A stretch of DNA of 64,000 nucleotides, taken from Omphiscola glabra. Taxonomy: Eukaryota > Mollusca > Gastropoda > Lymnaeidae. Numbering within the stretch: position 1 is the first letter of the stretch; every line of letters begins with the position of its first letter. Below, piece by piece: positions 46,129 to 59,119 of this stretch. The notes beneath the pieces are model-generated. The model did not search any database. It saw only the letters and a program-made list of their open reading frames with translations, and had not been told where the DNA came from. The stretch lies in contig OZ024810.1 in assembly GCA_964017045.1 (NCBI GenBank), positions 1,770,111 through 1,834,110 on the forward strand. The letters run 5' to 3'. The position numbers and the translations under genes are program-made.

Positions 46129-48300
46129 TTTTTAACTCATCAAATTATACAAGTCCAGTGCACAATTTAGTTTAAGACGTCTCTCCACTTGATTTTCATT
46201 GCCTCTGAATTCCGGTTAAGTAACATCTGTGTATGGATGTTCTTGGTTGACAGCACTAATATTAAATAACAGGCTGTTCATCTGATATTTTAATTACAGC
46301 ATTTTCTCCTCTTTTAATTTTGAATATAACGGGGCTGGAGAGTAGCGACAAGCCACCAGGGGAGCCATGTTCTTGTTGTATTCACTTTAGCTTTAATATA
46401 AGGATCTAATTTTTAAACAAATGAAAATTGATGTTCTTGCATTGCTGATTTGTTCCTTATGTAAAATAATTTTACATTTAAATAAATCAATGTCATTCAT
46501 GATTCAATCAGTATTTACAGTAGGTAGTAGTAGTAGTAATGACGTCTGATCTCACTTTTAAGATTTATTGTAGTTATCACAAGTTATGGATGTGCTTCTT
46601 CAAAAAAAATGCAATTTACTGCATTAGATCCTTGACCTGTCTACGCGTATAATTGTCTTGCTACACCAGCCCCCCTCCCCCCTGGTGGCATTTCGTATCA
46701 AGATACTAGAAACTTTACTTTGCCAAACGTGAATTTCAAACTTTCAACTGCAAATTCCACATTGGATGTTGAGTTTATTCCAGACCTCAGCAGTTTTCAC
46801 TTTGCTTTGAGAATATTATAACCGCTAAGACTGTATTTCAGTGATTTGCATCCTCATTCTTTAGCAGTATCGCATCATTCTGTAGTAAGAAAATAAAAGA
46901 GGGAAAAATTAATGAAAATGTATTTTTTTAAATTAACTTTTTTTTCCATCCAAAAATCTTTGCCCGGTGTGGGGGATGGGATGGGTGGGGGATGGGATAG
47001 GTGGGCCTGGTGTGTGGTAATTGGTAAACTATATTGTTTGCGGATGCTATGTACTGACCAGTACTGGCACAGTTTGAGTGTAAGGTTCCTCTTATTTCTA
47101 TTAGTTTCATTAACGTATTGTCTTAGAGAAGCTTTGGAATAATACAAGGTACATGAAGAAGAGCAGAGAAATTTAAAGAAATATAGACTCATGAAAGACA
47201 TTGACAACAGCGTTTTAAAAATAAGGAAACCATGTCCATAACAACAAACAAGGTCAGGTGGAAACTGCCCAACACCCGCAAAGCTGTAGACTATAGCAAC
47301 CTTGACCTCTTAATAAAATAGGATGACCATTGGTCCAGGCCTTTGGGAAAAACATAGTCACTGTGTAGCGTAGTAAAAGGGGGGAGGGATTAGAGGAAGT
47401 CAGATAAGGCCAAAATAAGAGAGGGAGCCCAGGCCGTGTGCAGGCTGACCGATGGACCTTTGTCCACGGCGTGAGATTGCGAGGGGTCGTAACAAATGGG
47501 GAGGGGGGCACCCACAGCTGCGTGGATGTCATGGTGACCAGGGCAGACTTCGTCGGGATGGAAAATTTAGCTGCCGACTTGGAGTCTGCACAGAAACCCG
47601 GAAACAAGATGTTGAAGTAGGCTAACACTAGTCCTCTACTGTACACGAAATAGTAATTTTCTAAACACAAATTGGAAATTCAAAAATACTAAATTAAATA
47701 GTTGAAAAGTGCAGTCATTGTGGGGGGGGGGGGGGGGAGGGGGGGGAAAGAGTGTTCACGTTAGTTTTCTCACACTCACAGCCACCAGAAGGCTGAGAAG
47801 GGATTCAATCTACGCATTTGAATATCTAGTGTGTAGTAGATATAGAATATAGACTGGTAGCTCCACCACCAAAAAAATAATAATAATAATAAATTAGGTA
47901 ACGTCTTGATTTAATAAGTAATAAGTACCGGTACGTCAAAATCTGGCCATTCCAATCCTGAATTTTAATTGCTAAGTTAAGAAATTTCTTATAGTATAGA
48001 TAAATGCGAATGTAGACTTAGACTAAGTGTCAAACAGGTTCTACTCGTTGCCATGACAACGGGGAGACCTGCATTTGGAGAAAACGTACTAAAAATATAT
48101 ATGAAATACCTCTTTACAATCTAATGTTGCAAATTTTTGAAAACTATTTTCGTTATTATTATGGAAAGAATGTATTGCATAAAAAAAATCCACTGCAAAA
48201 GTAGAGAGACACGTCCATAGAGTTAGTTCAGCATGGCCACTGCTAAGCTACACAAGCAAGTTTCAAAACCAAGATGATCTTTTCCATTAAAAATAAAGTC
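46129..48300. other. Upstream flank of gene B, no further gene supported
   Basis: Promoter and any 5' UTR exons of gene B should lie here. A G-rich block is at 46965-47010 and a 16-nt poly-G run at 47722-47737. A GC-richer patch at 47400-47620 has open frames on both strands without recognisable domains. Confidence 0.4.
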
Positions 48301-48304
48301 TCTT

Positions 48305-48480
48305 TCAAATCAACAGCCTAACTAAAGGCTGTGTCAAATCAACACCCAACTAACGGCTGTGTCAAATCAACAGCCCAACTAAAGGCTGTGTCAAATTAAC
48401 ACCCAACTAACGACTGTGTCAAATCAACACCCAACTACCCAACTAAATTATGTTCCAAATCAACACTGTCAACAGCCCAA
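48305..48480. repeat. 28-bp degenerate tandem repeat
   Basis: Unit GTCAAATCAACACCCAACTA plus ACGGCTGT, about six copies, alternating CAACACCC and CAACAGCCC. Confidence 0.8.
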
Positions 48481-50240
48481 CTATAGTCTGTTTCAGTCAA
48501 AACAAGCCGAAGGTCAGAATACACTCTAAATACGAGATCCAAAGACGTGGGCTACGTCCAGCAGTGATGTGAACTCAGGACGTATCTATCCGGCTTATGA
48601 CATGTGACTGACCACACTTCCATTAGAGGAATCTGTAGACAGACTATCAGGTTTGAGTTCGGTTAACCCAGTTTTCAGCAGGACTGAGTTCGGTTAACCC
48701 AGTTTTTAAGTACGGTAATATTGTTCAGTGAGTAACTGAGATATAAAAGAATGTTCAACACAGTCACTTGGGCCAGGGAATATTGGCATGGGGAAAAATG
48801 AAATGACTAAAAACACAACCCTCAAAAACATCCTACTAGCCCATATCAAGTAGAAGTTACAGATATATATTCCCCAATGCATCAGTTACTTCTAGTTAAC
48901 TTGTAGGATTCTTTGACGATTGCAGTTTCTTTCAATATTCTCTAGGATAAATATCTATGTTATGATCCTTTGAAAGAAGATGTTTTGTTAAAAGAATGTT
49001 GCAGAGACAGAACATAGAAATATAATATAATTACAATATTTACAACAGAATTCTTTTACATATAGTACGTTTAACATACTTCACTTTCCCTAAGTTCCCT
49101 CCATGCAAATTGTGCTATAGTCTTGTCGGTATATTTATGGTTGGATTATTAGAAGAAATAAATGTGTATTAGGTCTAGGCCTCTATGCTAAATATTAGGA
49201 CAGCCATGTCTGAAGACCAAGAGGATCTTCCTTGTTTAGTTTCCATAATAAAGTCACTTTCAGTGGAGTCACATTCTTCGCCAGTACCCCTGAATCATCA
49301 CTATAAATGAAACATCTGTTCACAGCCCTCCTCTTCTGCAAGGTCAAGCTGAGTAACCACGCAAGACATAAAAAAAAAAGAAAAGAGTAACAGAAACTGG
49401 ATTGCCTGTTTGAAATCTGTGCAGACATTTGGGTGCACAACAAACTTGAATAAATAAAGAGTCTGCAGGTTTTCGGGTTATAACAATGAAAAGAGACACG
49501 ACTTGAGCCTGAAAACTAAATTGACCTACAATAAAAAAAAAAGCCTACATTCAAATTGTAAAAATATTTCCATAGATCTTCATGCCCCATGAAATGGAGG
49601 CATTAGAGTAAATTAGAGGTCGAGGCATATACTATAGGCTAATGGGATGTCTTTGTGTTCATTATAGATTTAGTACACGTGTGGGACTATGATAAAAAGA
49701 CATCTAAGACATTGGGCGTCTATTATTAGTGTTAAAATGATTGCCCAATATTGCATGCGTTGTTGTGAGTTTTCATAGTTTTATCCTCCACTCACCTGTC
49801 CAATTCAAATATACAGTTAAAATGGTCATGTTGTTCCACATCACTGAATGCACAAAGTTAACTTAGTCAAACATGTCTATAGGCTTTCTCAGTCTTGTAT
49901 CACGACTTGACTGCATGGCGGCTATTAACACAAGCAGTACAGTAGGCGTTGGTATATATCCAAAATGACTGCATATCTGTCTTGCAAAGTCATGACTTCC
50001 ACCATCGTAGTGACGGAGTTATTATTCCTCGTTCAGTCGCTAAATTCCTGATAGTGAACACAACTAACCACCACTGTACCACTACCACTGTGGTGAACTT
50101 CACAACTTAGTCAACATTTTAATACCTCGTTCACTTAATCAAAGTTGTCTTAGATAGGCCATTAAACTTTAAATTGGGATTACCTTTTTTAAAGTATAAC
50201 TATAGTAGTAGACAATCATTACATCATATGGCTTGGTCCC
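48481..50240. other. No gene seen
   Basis: Unique AT-rich DNA. The 82-residue minus frame at 49195 lacks motifs. Confidence 0.5.
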
Positions 50241-50335
50241 AATATGTTCACATTCAAGACCTCGCAATCTCCACATTCACATCAACTATTTCAATCCTTT
50301 GTCATTCGGGATGTTCGTTTTTTTTTAAATATCAT

Positions 50336-50570
50336 TAGCAATTACCAAGTCATATCAAGTATTCAAATATCAATCAATATAGCTATGCTATATCAAGTAT
50401 TCAAATATCAATCAATAAATTATATCTATATCAAGTATTCAAATAATATTATATAGCTATATCAAATATTCATATATCAAAATAGCTACTATATTAAGTA
50501 TTCAAATTATAATATAGTATAGTTATTCAAATATCTATAGAGCTTATTCAAATAATCAAATAGCTATATC
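50336..50570. repeat. Degenerate AT-rich tandem repeat
   Basis: TATCAAGTATTCAAATATCA plus ATCAATA-type units, 5-6 imperfect copies. Confidence 0.7.
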
Positions 50571-51129
50571 AATTAAAACCGAACCGCTTATTTCATCAAG
50601 TAGACCTCAAAAGACCGCAGGTAAATGACGTAGTACGGAGTCGATGGAGTGATCAACATTATAAAAACAACATAAAAAGTCCTACTACAAGCGCGGATCA
50701 ATGGAAGCTATTCACTTTGGACTTTGGCGACTCCTTGAAGTTAATATATTGCTAGCGATTCAAATGTGTAGACTACATGTTCAAAGAAAATGAATTATTA
50801 AAAAAAACTCAAGTGCAATTCCTCTTCCCTGTTCGAGAGAAGAGTTCAAAACTTTGCGAAGAAACAACATCAAAACCATTGTCCTCGGACCTTACCTCAG
50901 ACAGTCTGTGCTGGACCGTAACTGACCACACTCTGACCAGCGCCGGACTCCACTGCTTAGGTAGCCATCCTCACATCCGGGACATGGACCTCAACTGACC
51001 GGGTTGGTCCAGCTAGGCGTGGCCAGGCCTGGGGCTCGTGGCGTCCTGACGAGTCATTGGTTCAAGTCTCCGAGTCCAGTGAGCTGGGCGCTTTGTTACC
51101 CGACCACTTTCTTCCCCATGACCATGTCC

Positions 51130-51460
51130 ACACACGCATGTTATTGTACACTGTTATGTTCTTGTGCTAAAGGTCATGTTCTGGTACACACTATGTTATT
51201 GTACATACGGTTTTGTTCTAGTGCAAAAAGCCATGTTCTGGTACATACTATTTATATTTTCTTGTACACACACTGTTCTGTTATTGTGCACACAGCCATG
51301 CCATGTTCTTGTACACACATGTATTATTATACACACGTTAGTTATTGTACACACTGTTATGTTCTTGCACAAACAGCCATGTAGTTAGACACACGGCCAT
51401 AATGTACACAGTGTCTTGTCAATGTACACTAATGTATACACTGGCATGTTTTAGTACACA
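51130..51460. repeat. Degenerate GTACACAC/TGTTCT repeats
   Basis: Irregular units of TGTTCTTGTACACAC, GTTATTGTACACAC and GCCATGTTCTGGTACAC. They give serine/cysteine-rich artefact frames. Confidence 0.7.
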
Positions 51461-52162
51461 TTCAGCCACATAAACACACCTCACACCAAAAAAAGTCTAA
51501 AGAACATTAAGTAAATGAAATACCCCAATGCCACAATCACATGCCATGAGCTGGGAACCTACAATCATACAAGCTTACAATCCTACAAACCAACAATCCT
51601 AAAAGCCTATAATCGTCCAGGGCAGAAGTATAATCCTTGAATGGTCGGTCGTAACATTGTAAATATAGTTGCATGCTGGGCCAATACAATAAACGTTGGA
51701 ATAGTGCACCACATTGCCTTTTATTAACATAACGTAGCAATTTTTTTAGTAAAAATAACCGATGTTCTGAAATTTACCTAGTCTAAAAAGGAATGCAAAC
51801 ATATTGAACACATATGCCTTTTTGGTGGATGGGGGGTTGATATGTATCATATTATTACCTTTAACAAATCAGATCTTCAGTTGTCATAAATCTATCGTGA
51901 CCAGACAATTACAAATAAATAGCAGTCGAAAACAGAAAAATTAGACACAAATCTTGTCTGAACTCAGGGGAGAGGGGAGATATGGGCAACAAGATATCCT
52001 CGAATCACTCTTCTAAATTATTAAACTAAAAGGGAGCTAAGGCAGATACAATTCTAATCTCGAAAAAAATAATTAATAAATCTTCTGTTTTGTTCCTAAT
52101 GGTGCAATGGTCATTTACAAAGTTTTCTATTCATCTCTGTTCTATGCGATTCTCTCTTTTCT

Positions 52163-52302
52163 AGGCAACCTGAGTGCGGCTCGGCCAGTCGGCCACAAAT
52201 CGGTTTTGACTCCGAAAAACATGGTTCCAAACAGGTTCTTGAAAAGAAATCGTCCTTCTGCTGATTTTTGGCTCTTTTGACGAATGAGTTTGCCGACCAC
52301 TG
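52163..52302. mobile_element. hAT MITE (SPIN/OposCharlie-like end), left-truncated copy
   Basis: Shares ACCTGAGTGCGGCTCGGCCA and GTCGGCCACAAATCGGTTTT with the complete copy at 61314-61519. Its right end TTTGCCGACCACTG is the exact inverse of that copy's left end CAGTGGTCGGCAAA. Confidence 0.8.
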
Positions 52303-52387
52303 TTATAGGCTATTTAGTCTAGAATCTAGATTTTTCTCCCTCTCTGTCCAAGTTCATTATAAATATTATGTTCCGTGATAAACCTAC

Positions 52388-52482
52388 TTTCCTGGTGCCA
52401 TGGGGATTACTTTCCTGGTGCCATGGGGATTACTTTCCTGGTGCCCTGGGGATTACTTTCCTGGTGCCATGGGGATTACAGA
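52388..52482. repeat. 23-bp minisatellite, 4 copies
   Basis: The unit is TTTCCTGGTGCCATGGGGAT plus TAC. Confidence 0.9.
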
Positions 52483-52539
52483 ACGACGTTCGTCTAGTTA
52501 TATTGGGGGGGGGGGGGGCTTCCTGGGTGTATGGCCAAT

Positions 52540-52800
52540 GCCCAATCCCTCGGTGTGTAAACAATAAATAATCCCTCAGTGTATGCATTACCAAACAATA
52601 ATCCCTCGGTGTATTAAAAATAAATACTCCTTCCATGTATGTATGACCAATCAATAATCCCTTAGTGTATGACCAATGACTAATCCCTAGGTGTATGACC
52701 AATAAACAATACCTCAGAGTATGTATGACCAATCAATAATCCCTTAGTGTATGACCAATGAATAATCCCTAGGTGTATGACCAATAAACAATCCATCTCA
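52540..52800. repeat. Degenerate repeat of AATCCCTnnGTGTATGACCAAT units
   Basis: About nine irregular copies of AATCCCTCGGTGTATG and GACCAATGAATAATCCCT. A minus frame across it is a repeat artefact. Confidence 0.8.
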
Positions 52801-52925
52801 ATTCCTTCACCGTAATACATAATCCCCATCTCATTTCCTCCTGATCTTTCCCATGATGTGATCTCAATTTGGATCTTTTCAAACCATCTAATTTATTATC
52901 TTTCGCAAAAATCTGTTCATAAAGC

Positions 52926-53085
52926 ATATTTTAGTGTATTTCACTATCATATTTCAGTATTTTAGTGTATTTCACTATCCTATTTCAGTATTTTAGTGTA
53001 TTTCACTATCCTATTTCAGTATTTTAGTGTATTTCACTATCCTAATTCAGTATTTTAGTGTATTTCACTATCCTATTTCAGTATC
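52926..53085. repeat. 31-bp minisatellite, 5 copies
   Basis: The unit is TTTTAGTGTATTTCACTATC plus CTATTTCAGTA. Confidence 0.9.
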
Positions 53086-53210
53086 AGCTCCGAGAGTACG
53101 TCGCCCTTTTCTTCGAATATGAGACTTGAATTTTAAAAATATAAAAATAAACATTTTAAATGTTAAAAAGTGCAAGTCAACGCCACTTTGTTTTGTAGCA
53201 TCTCCTGTGA

Positions 53211-53222
53211 AGGTCAGGGTCA
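53211..53222 (+). promoter_or_regulatory. Nuclear-receptor half-site direct repeat, no spacer (DR0)
   Basis: AGGTCAGGGTCA, two RGGTCA half-sites in tandem. Function is untested; listed because similar sites cluster nearby. Confidence 0.25.
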
Positions 53223-53883
53223 AGACATTCTTGCACTTTGTAATTCCTTATTTCCATTTTGATCACCATCAACCGACATACAATATTCCAATCCTCCTTG
53301 GTGTAAGTGTAGGGGTTCGTGTCATCCCTTGGCACTTAAGTTGTGGGGTAAGGAAAGGGGAGGGGGCACTAATTTAATAGGGGCAGGGGACTCTATCATT
53401 ATCTTGCAATTCAGTGGGATAACACAGATAAATACAAGCTAATTTTGTATATATAAATTCATCAATCGTTGTTTGTACTGTTCAATGGCGAAGGCTTATT
53501 GCCGACGATTTCGCTGTTTTGTTTCATCTTTTTGTTCAGCTTCGTCTGCTTCTTTGTTTTATTTATTTCCTTCTCTTGCCTCCAAGCAACGCAGTGCCCT
53601 GCTTATGAAACTAAGAGGAACAACCTGCCTACCTTCCTTACCTATCCAAACTGAAGTACTTATCTCCCGCCAAGGGCCTTCACTGACCTGTCCACTTATC
53701 CCACGTACCCTCGGGGGCCGATACTACACATCGCCGGACACTATTGTGTAAACATACACTCGACGTCACATTGGGGGTAGGGGACTTACTTGTGCCTCTC
53801 TCGCATGGGAGTGAAACCTGGGCCGTACGGTCTTACTTGTTACGACATCTGAACACAACTGTAGTACGTCTTCAGGGGCATGG

Positions 53884-53896
53884 GGGTCAAAGGTCA
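53884..53896 (+). promoter_or_regulatory. Nuclear-receptor DR1 element
   Basis: GGGTCAAAGGTCA is a perfect RGGTCA direct repeat spaced by one base, the RXR/HNF4/COUP class of site. Confidence 0.35.
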
Positions 53897-54285
53897 TGAC
53901 ATTCCCCCAGAACGGAAGATTTCAGGGTTGCCCCAGGTTGCCTTGAGTTTTATTAATTCCAGATTGAAGAAGCTTGATTGCGTGACGTCACACACCAGTT
54001 CAGTTTATTCTGGCATCCACACTGCGGAAAGGTCAAGGTCGGAGTTTTAGCAAAATCCAAAAAGCAATCCACGTCCGTTTCAGATACCTTTTTGGACAGC
54101 CATGCATTATGATTCTGCAAATAACTTTTGAATGTGACTCTACTTTGGCGTAGAAAAGGTTTTCAAAGAGTAGGGTACCATGGAGCTTCTAAAATCCTAG
54201 GGCCCCATGACCCCCCCCCCCCATATCTCGCCTTTGTCTTAATTTCATGTAGACACCTTAAGGAGTAATCATTTAGTCGTAAACA

Positions 54286-54625
54286 CAAGAGCAGTGACTT
54301 ACTAAGTCAGTTGAAGGTGAGACAGGAGCAGTGACTTACTAAGTCAGTTGAAGGTGAGACAGGAGCAGTGACTTACTAAGTCAGTTGAAGGTGAGACAGT
54401 AGCAGAGACTTACTAAGTCAGTTGAAGGTGAGACAGTTGCAGAGACTTACTAAGTCAGCTGAGGGTGAGACAGTAGCAGTCACTTACTAAGTCAGCTGAA
54501 GGTGAGACAGTAGCAGAGACTTACTAGGTCAGCTGAAGGTGAGACAGTAGCAGAGACTTACTAAGTCAGCTGAAGGCGAGACAGGACCAGTGACTTACTA
54601 AGTCAGCTGAAGGTGATACAGGATC
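54286..54625. repeat. 37-bp minisatellite, about 9 copies
   Basis: The unit is AGCAGTGACTTACTAAGTCA plus GTTGAAGGTGAGACAGG. Confidence 0.9.
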
Positions 54626-54712
54626 AAGGACTTGGTGAGGATGGGGTTATTTCAAGGTCATCACTGTTTTTGAAAAAAATTGATTCACGAGCTGAAATCC
54701 TCAAAACTGAAA

Positions 54713-54925
54713 CTGACCTACGTCATAAGATGATACGATACTGACCTACGTCATAAGATGATATGATACTGACCTACGTCATAAGATGATATGATACTGA
54801 CCTACGTCATAAGATAATATGATACTGACCTATGTCATAAGATGATACTGGCTTACGACCTACGTCATATGATGATATGATACTGACCTATGTCATAAGA
54901 TGATACTGGCTTACGACCTACGTTA
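54713..54925. repeat. 28-bp minisatellite, about 7 copies
   Basis: The unit is CTGACCTACGTCATAAGATG plus ATATGATA. Later copies are altered to GATACTGGCTTACGACCTAC. Confidence 0.85.
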
Positions 54926-55385
54926 CATGCATGCACGGTCGTAAGATGCTAGTGAAAATTAGATGATAGTCAGCCTAGTGAAAATAAGATATAAGCTTGG
55001 TCATCATCATTATCGCGTTTGTGAAATGTTCAACATGAAGTGGGAAGTGACGTACAAATCAGGGCGGCGGAGACAACTGTCAAAATTGAGGCGGCTCCTG
55101 AACATGGAATAGTTTTTTTATTCTTTTAATTTATTTTTTAAAAAATGCAGGATCTGGAGTCAAAAACAACTTGAGTAAGATTAACTTTCAGCCCCCCCCC
55201 CCCCCCCCCCCCGAGCCATGGGGTAGAAGTATTAATTTGAATAGGTGGCCCGAGATTAATTTCGTTTGATGTGGTTCAGAAGGTTTGAGTGAGTTAAGCC
55301 TTACAGTGAAAGGGTTTAAACCCGCACGGCATCTGCCAGCCGCGAATCGTGTGCCGAACGCCACCATCTCATCTTCACAGTCGTG

Positions 55386-55398
55386 GGGTCAGAGGTCA
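55386..55398 (+). promoter_or_regulatory. Nuclear-receptor DR1 element
   Basis: GGGTCAGAGGTCA, a perfect RGGTCA DR1. Confidence 0.35.
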
Positions 55399-55492
55399 GG
55401 CTGGGGAAGGATGCAGAAATAACAGGGTCACTGTTTGATGTTAAATCCGGGAGGCTGCTCGGGTGGGGGGAGGGGGGGCCTGAGGTCATGGG

Positions 55493-55505
55493 TCAGTGGC
55501 GTACT
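55493..55505 (+). promoter_or_regulatory. Nuclear-receptor DR1 element
   Basis: AGGTCATGGGTCA, a perfect RGGTCA DR1 about 100 bp from the previous one. Confidence 0.35.
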
Positions 55506-56660
55506 CCTCACCCCCCTATTCCGTAATATAACCTTTGTAATCAGCCATCTTCTTTCTGGAAGCCTGGAAATATGTCCAAATAGGCACACTTATTGAGTTG
55601 TGGAGCCACACACACACAAAAGGCAGATTCAGATATCTTGGTGGGAGCATCGCCTGCCCCGTGTCACCCCCCCCCCTGCTGCTACAAGGACATGAGCGAA
55701 ACAAAGTGGTCGGTAACAGACCTTCTAACATTGAAACTCAAAAACTGCCACTGCAGAGTTCAGCCTACATTATAGAGTTGATGTAGACTAATGCGCATGA
55801 CAGGAGATGGTACTCTGGCAGACTCTGGGGGTGAATTATGTGCATTAGGGGCTTATGCTAATTTATTTTCTGGGGCCCACTCATTCAATGCAATGAGTCA
55901 TTGGTACCAACAAAAAAAAAGAAATAGTTAATATTTTTTAAAAAGAATATCAAAAATAAATGTAAGGTCTGTAGCGCCATATGTATGTATGGATGGATGG
56001 ATGAATGGCTGGATGGTTGGATGCAGCGACGGTAGACAAAGATATCAATAAATGGATAAGTTGGGGTGACGGTAGACACAGATATCAATAAATGGATACG
56101 TTGGGGTGACGGGGCGCGGGGAGACGAACAACAATTTCAAGTAAAAACAAGGATTGTGTGTTTGGAGTAATGAAAATTAAAGGTTGTGGGGGAGGGGTTT
56201 GTGGGGGGGTTGTGGGGGTTGTTCTTGAGAAACCGAAGGGGTGCTGCGGTCACGTGTCAGCATGACCCACCCAGTCCCGTCCCAATGCTGCTATCCCGAA
56301 TCCTGTCCCACCTTCAAAGGGGACCAGGTCATTAGAAGTCGTCCATTGTCCTGGTGTTTTCTCTGTCCACTCTTTTAACGGCTTAATTGAAACCAGAGCC
56401 ACGTTCCGTGGACGAAGCTAATTTCTCGTTGCAAACGCTGCACCGCGCTGCTCGAGTGGCCACTGGACTGGATTGAATTATTTAGATTAACTTCACTGCA
56501 AGGGGACGCGACCTCGGAAAACTTACTGGGCAAAACCTCCTTGTTACACGAGATGACCCCGAGGGCAGTGAGAGATGGCATTGAAATACATTAAAGGCGA
56601 TGTCCAATAAAAAGTACACAATCTTAGATTAGCAACCTACGACCCTCCTGCCAGGTAGGT

Positions 56661-57345
56661 TATCAATCCTACGTCAGTGACTCCCTGCTTTCTTTCCCAG
56701 TGAATCCCCACTTTCTATCCCAGTGAATCCCCATCAATTACTACGTCAGTGGCTCCCTGCTTTCTTTCCCAGTGAATCCCCATCATTTACTACGTCAGTG
56801 GCTCCCTGCTTTCTTTCCCAGTGAATCTCCACCATTTACTACGTCAGTGACTCCCTGCTTTCTTTCCCAGTGAATCCCCATCATTTACTACGTCAGTGGC
56901 TCCCTGCTTTCTTTCCCAGTGAATCCCCACTTTCTATCCCAGTGAATCCCCATCAATTACTACGTCAGTGGCTCCCTGCTTTCTTTCCCAGTGAATCTCC
57001 ACCATTTACTACGTCAGTGACTCCCTGCTTTCTTTCCCAGTGAATCCCCATCATTTACTACGTCAGTGGCTCCCTGCTTTCTTTCCCAGTGAATCCCCAT
57101 CATTTACTACGTCAGTGACTCCCTGCTTTCTTTCCCAGTGAATCCCCATCATTTACTACGTCAGTGGCTCCCTGCTTTCTTTCCCAGTGAATCCCCATCA
57201 TTTACTACGTCAGTGGCTCCCTGCTTTCTTTCCCAGTGAATCTCCACCATTTACTACGTCAGTGACTACCTGCTTTCTTTCCCAGTGAATCCCCATCATT
57301 TACTACGTCAGTGACTACCTGCTTTCTTTCCCAGTGAATCCACAC
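56661..57345. repeat. 48-bp minisatellite, about 13 copies
   Basis: The unit contains TTACTACGTCAGTGGCTCCC, TGCTTTCTTTCCCAGTGAAT and CCCCATCA. Some units are replaced by a shorter CCCACTTTCTATCCCAGTGA block, and the 56701-56760 pattern recurs at about 56920-56980. Confidence 0.9.
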
Positions 57346-58449
57346 TTGCTGTCTCAAAGAATATTCACTTTCAATCCCAGTGAATCCCCACATTTTTCCC
57401 ACTGTGAATCTGCGCTTTTTATTGTGTTATTCACCAACCCACTAGAGGTAATATCCACTAATATCCAATACCCTACATCCAATGTCTCCACCAGTTTCCA
57501 GCCGAACTCATTTTTACCTGTAAGTACAAACATAGTCTTTTTTGTGATGTGTCATAAGTGATGAGATGTCTTGATAAAAATAACATTTATCACTTTCCTA
57601 TAACACTTATTATTTTCCTATAACACTTATCACTTTCCTCTTGCGGTCCTCTCGGAGACTACATTTCGGCTGTTGTTTTTAATTTAATTATGTTTTTTAC
57701 TGTTGTTGCTTTCGATGAAGGAGGCTTCTTGTCGACACGTTCGTGGTTTTATTGCGTTCTTTTTTATTCAGGATTTCCCCATACTTCGTTTCGATCATCT
57801 CCATTTCTCTAACCTAATTGCAGTCTCTCCCCATTAATACCATAATCATCAACTGAACCTATGTCACAATCCCTTTAACCACGACCATATGTTGTACCAA
57901 TTCAGGTACCCTTGAACCTACCAACCACAAACTATTTTAGCAAACATCCCTCCCCCTCCCAATACACTCTGTACCTGAGATGGCTTTGAAAAACAGCAAA
58001 ACGAACAAAAGATCCGCTGACCTTAATATTCGTTTCAATTTTCGGTATTGAAAACCGACACCGATATGTGGAAAGGTGGATTACAGCCTCAAACCGATAC
58101 CGGTATGTGGAAAGGTAGATTACTGTCTCCTGCAGGCTAACGAATATAAGTACAATAAAAGAAACACCGTACACAAAACTAGATTATGTTACAATAAAAG
58201 GTTTTTAAAATGAATATTTTAAACAAAATAATAGGCATACCTGAAAAAAACCCATAAATCTTTAATTGAGATATTTCTAATATTTAACAACCGGTTCTCC
58301 AAACTAAACAAGGAAAAAAAATATTAGATGTCGGTTCTGTAGAACCAGTGCGAACCGGCGGAATCCCACTACTGCTATGTACCCGCCTCGTCATTGTCAA
58401 CTCCAACCCTCCCCCCCCCCTTTTCCCCCATACCCACTTTATACAAAAG
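57346..58449. other. No gene seen
   Basis: AT-rich unique DNA. A 38-bp TACCGGTATGTGGAAAGGT-type block is duplicated at about 58055-58120. Confidence 0.5.
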
Positions 58450-59016
58450 CAGTTTTTCCATCCAATGATCTCACCACAGTTTTTCCATCCTATGATCTCA
58501 CCACAGTTTTTCCATCCTATGATCTCACCACAGTTTTTCCATCCTATGAACTCACCACAGTTTTTCCATCCTATGATCTCACCACAGTTTTTCCATCCTA
58601 TGATCTCACCACAGTTTTTCCATCCTATGATCTCACCACAGATTTTCCATCCTATGATCTCACCACAGTTTTTCCATCCTATGATCTCACCACAGTTTTT
58701 CCATCCTATGATCTCACCACAGTTATTCCATCCTATGATCTCACCACAGTTTTTCCATCCTATGATCTCACCACAGTTATTCCATCCTATGATCTCACCA
58801 CAGCTTTTCCATCCTATGATCTCACCACAGTTTTTCCATCCTATGATCTCACCACAGTTTTTCCATCCTATGATCTCACCACAGTTTTTCCATCCTATGA
58901 TCTCACCACAGTTTTTCCATCCTATGATCTCACCACAGTTTTTCCATCCTATGATCTCACCACAGTTATTCCATCCTATGATCTCACCACAGCTTTTCCA
59001 TCCTATGATCTCACCC
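58450..59016. repeat. 27-bp satellite, 21 copies
   Basis: The unit is CAGTTTTTCCATCCTATGAT plus CTCACCA, with a minority of CAGTTATTCC and CAGCTTTTCC units. The 27-bp period and lack of stops give 225-, 245- and 259-residue frames on both strands (for example GEIIGWKNC repeats), judged non-genic. Confidence 0.95.
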
Positions 59017-59119
59017 GGAAATGCACTATATCTAATTCCAAAATGTATAATTGACTCCCCCACGCCCCCTAAATTTAGGCCCTAACCAAGTTTATTAGGC
59101 TATAACCTTTTTTATTTTA

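Larger units (their letters stand above)
54926..56660. other. No supported gene; GC-richer DNA
   Basis: Contains a 21-nt poly-C run (55192-55212), GGAT microsatellite-like sequence at 55990-56025, a 57-bp duplicated GGTAGACAAAGATATCAATA segment near 56030-56105, and a weak minus-strand frame at 56375-56581. Confidence 0.45.

Noticed and set aside
47254..47670. 138-residue minus frame and about 71-codon plus frame at 47408-47620
   Set aside because: Both strands are open in a GC-rich patch. The plus frame has a CAG acceptor and a later AATAAA but no partner exon or recognised domain.
51040..51075. GGTTCAAGTC, resembling a tRNA B-box
   Set aside because: No A-box at proper distance and no cloverleaf.
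56375..56581. Minus frame starting MPSLTALGVISCNKEVLP with a GTAAGT site inside
   Set aside because: A single possible first exon without signal peptide, partner exon or known family is not enough.
58284..59085. Three long frames (225-259 residues) on both strands
   Set aside because: All are translations of a 27-bp satellite without stops. No start context, splice sites or non-repetitive domain.
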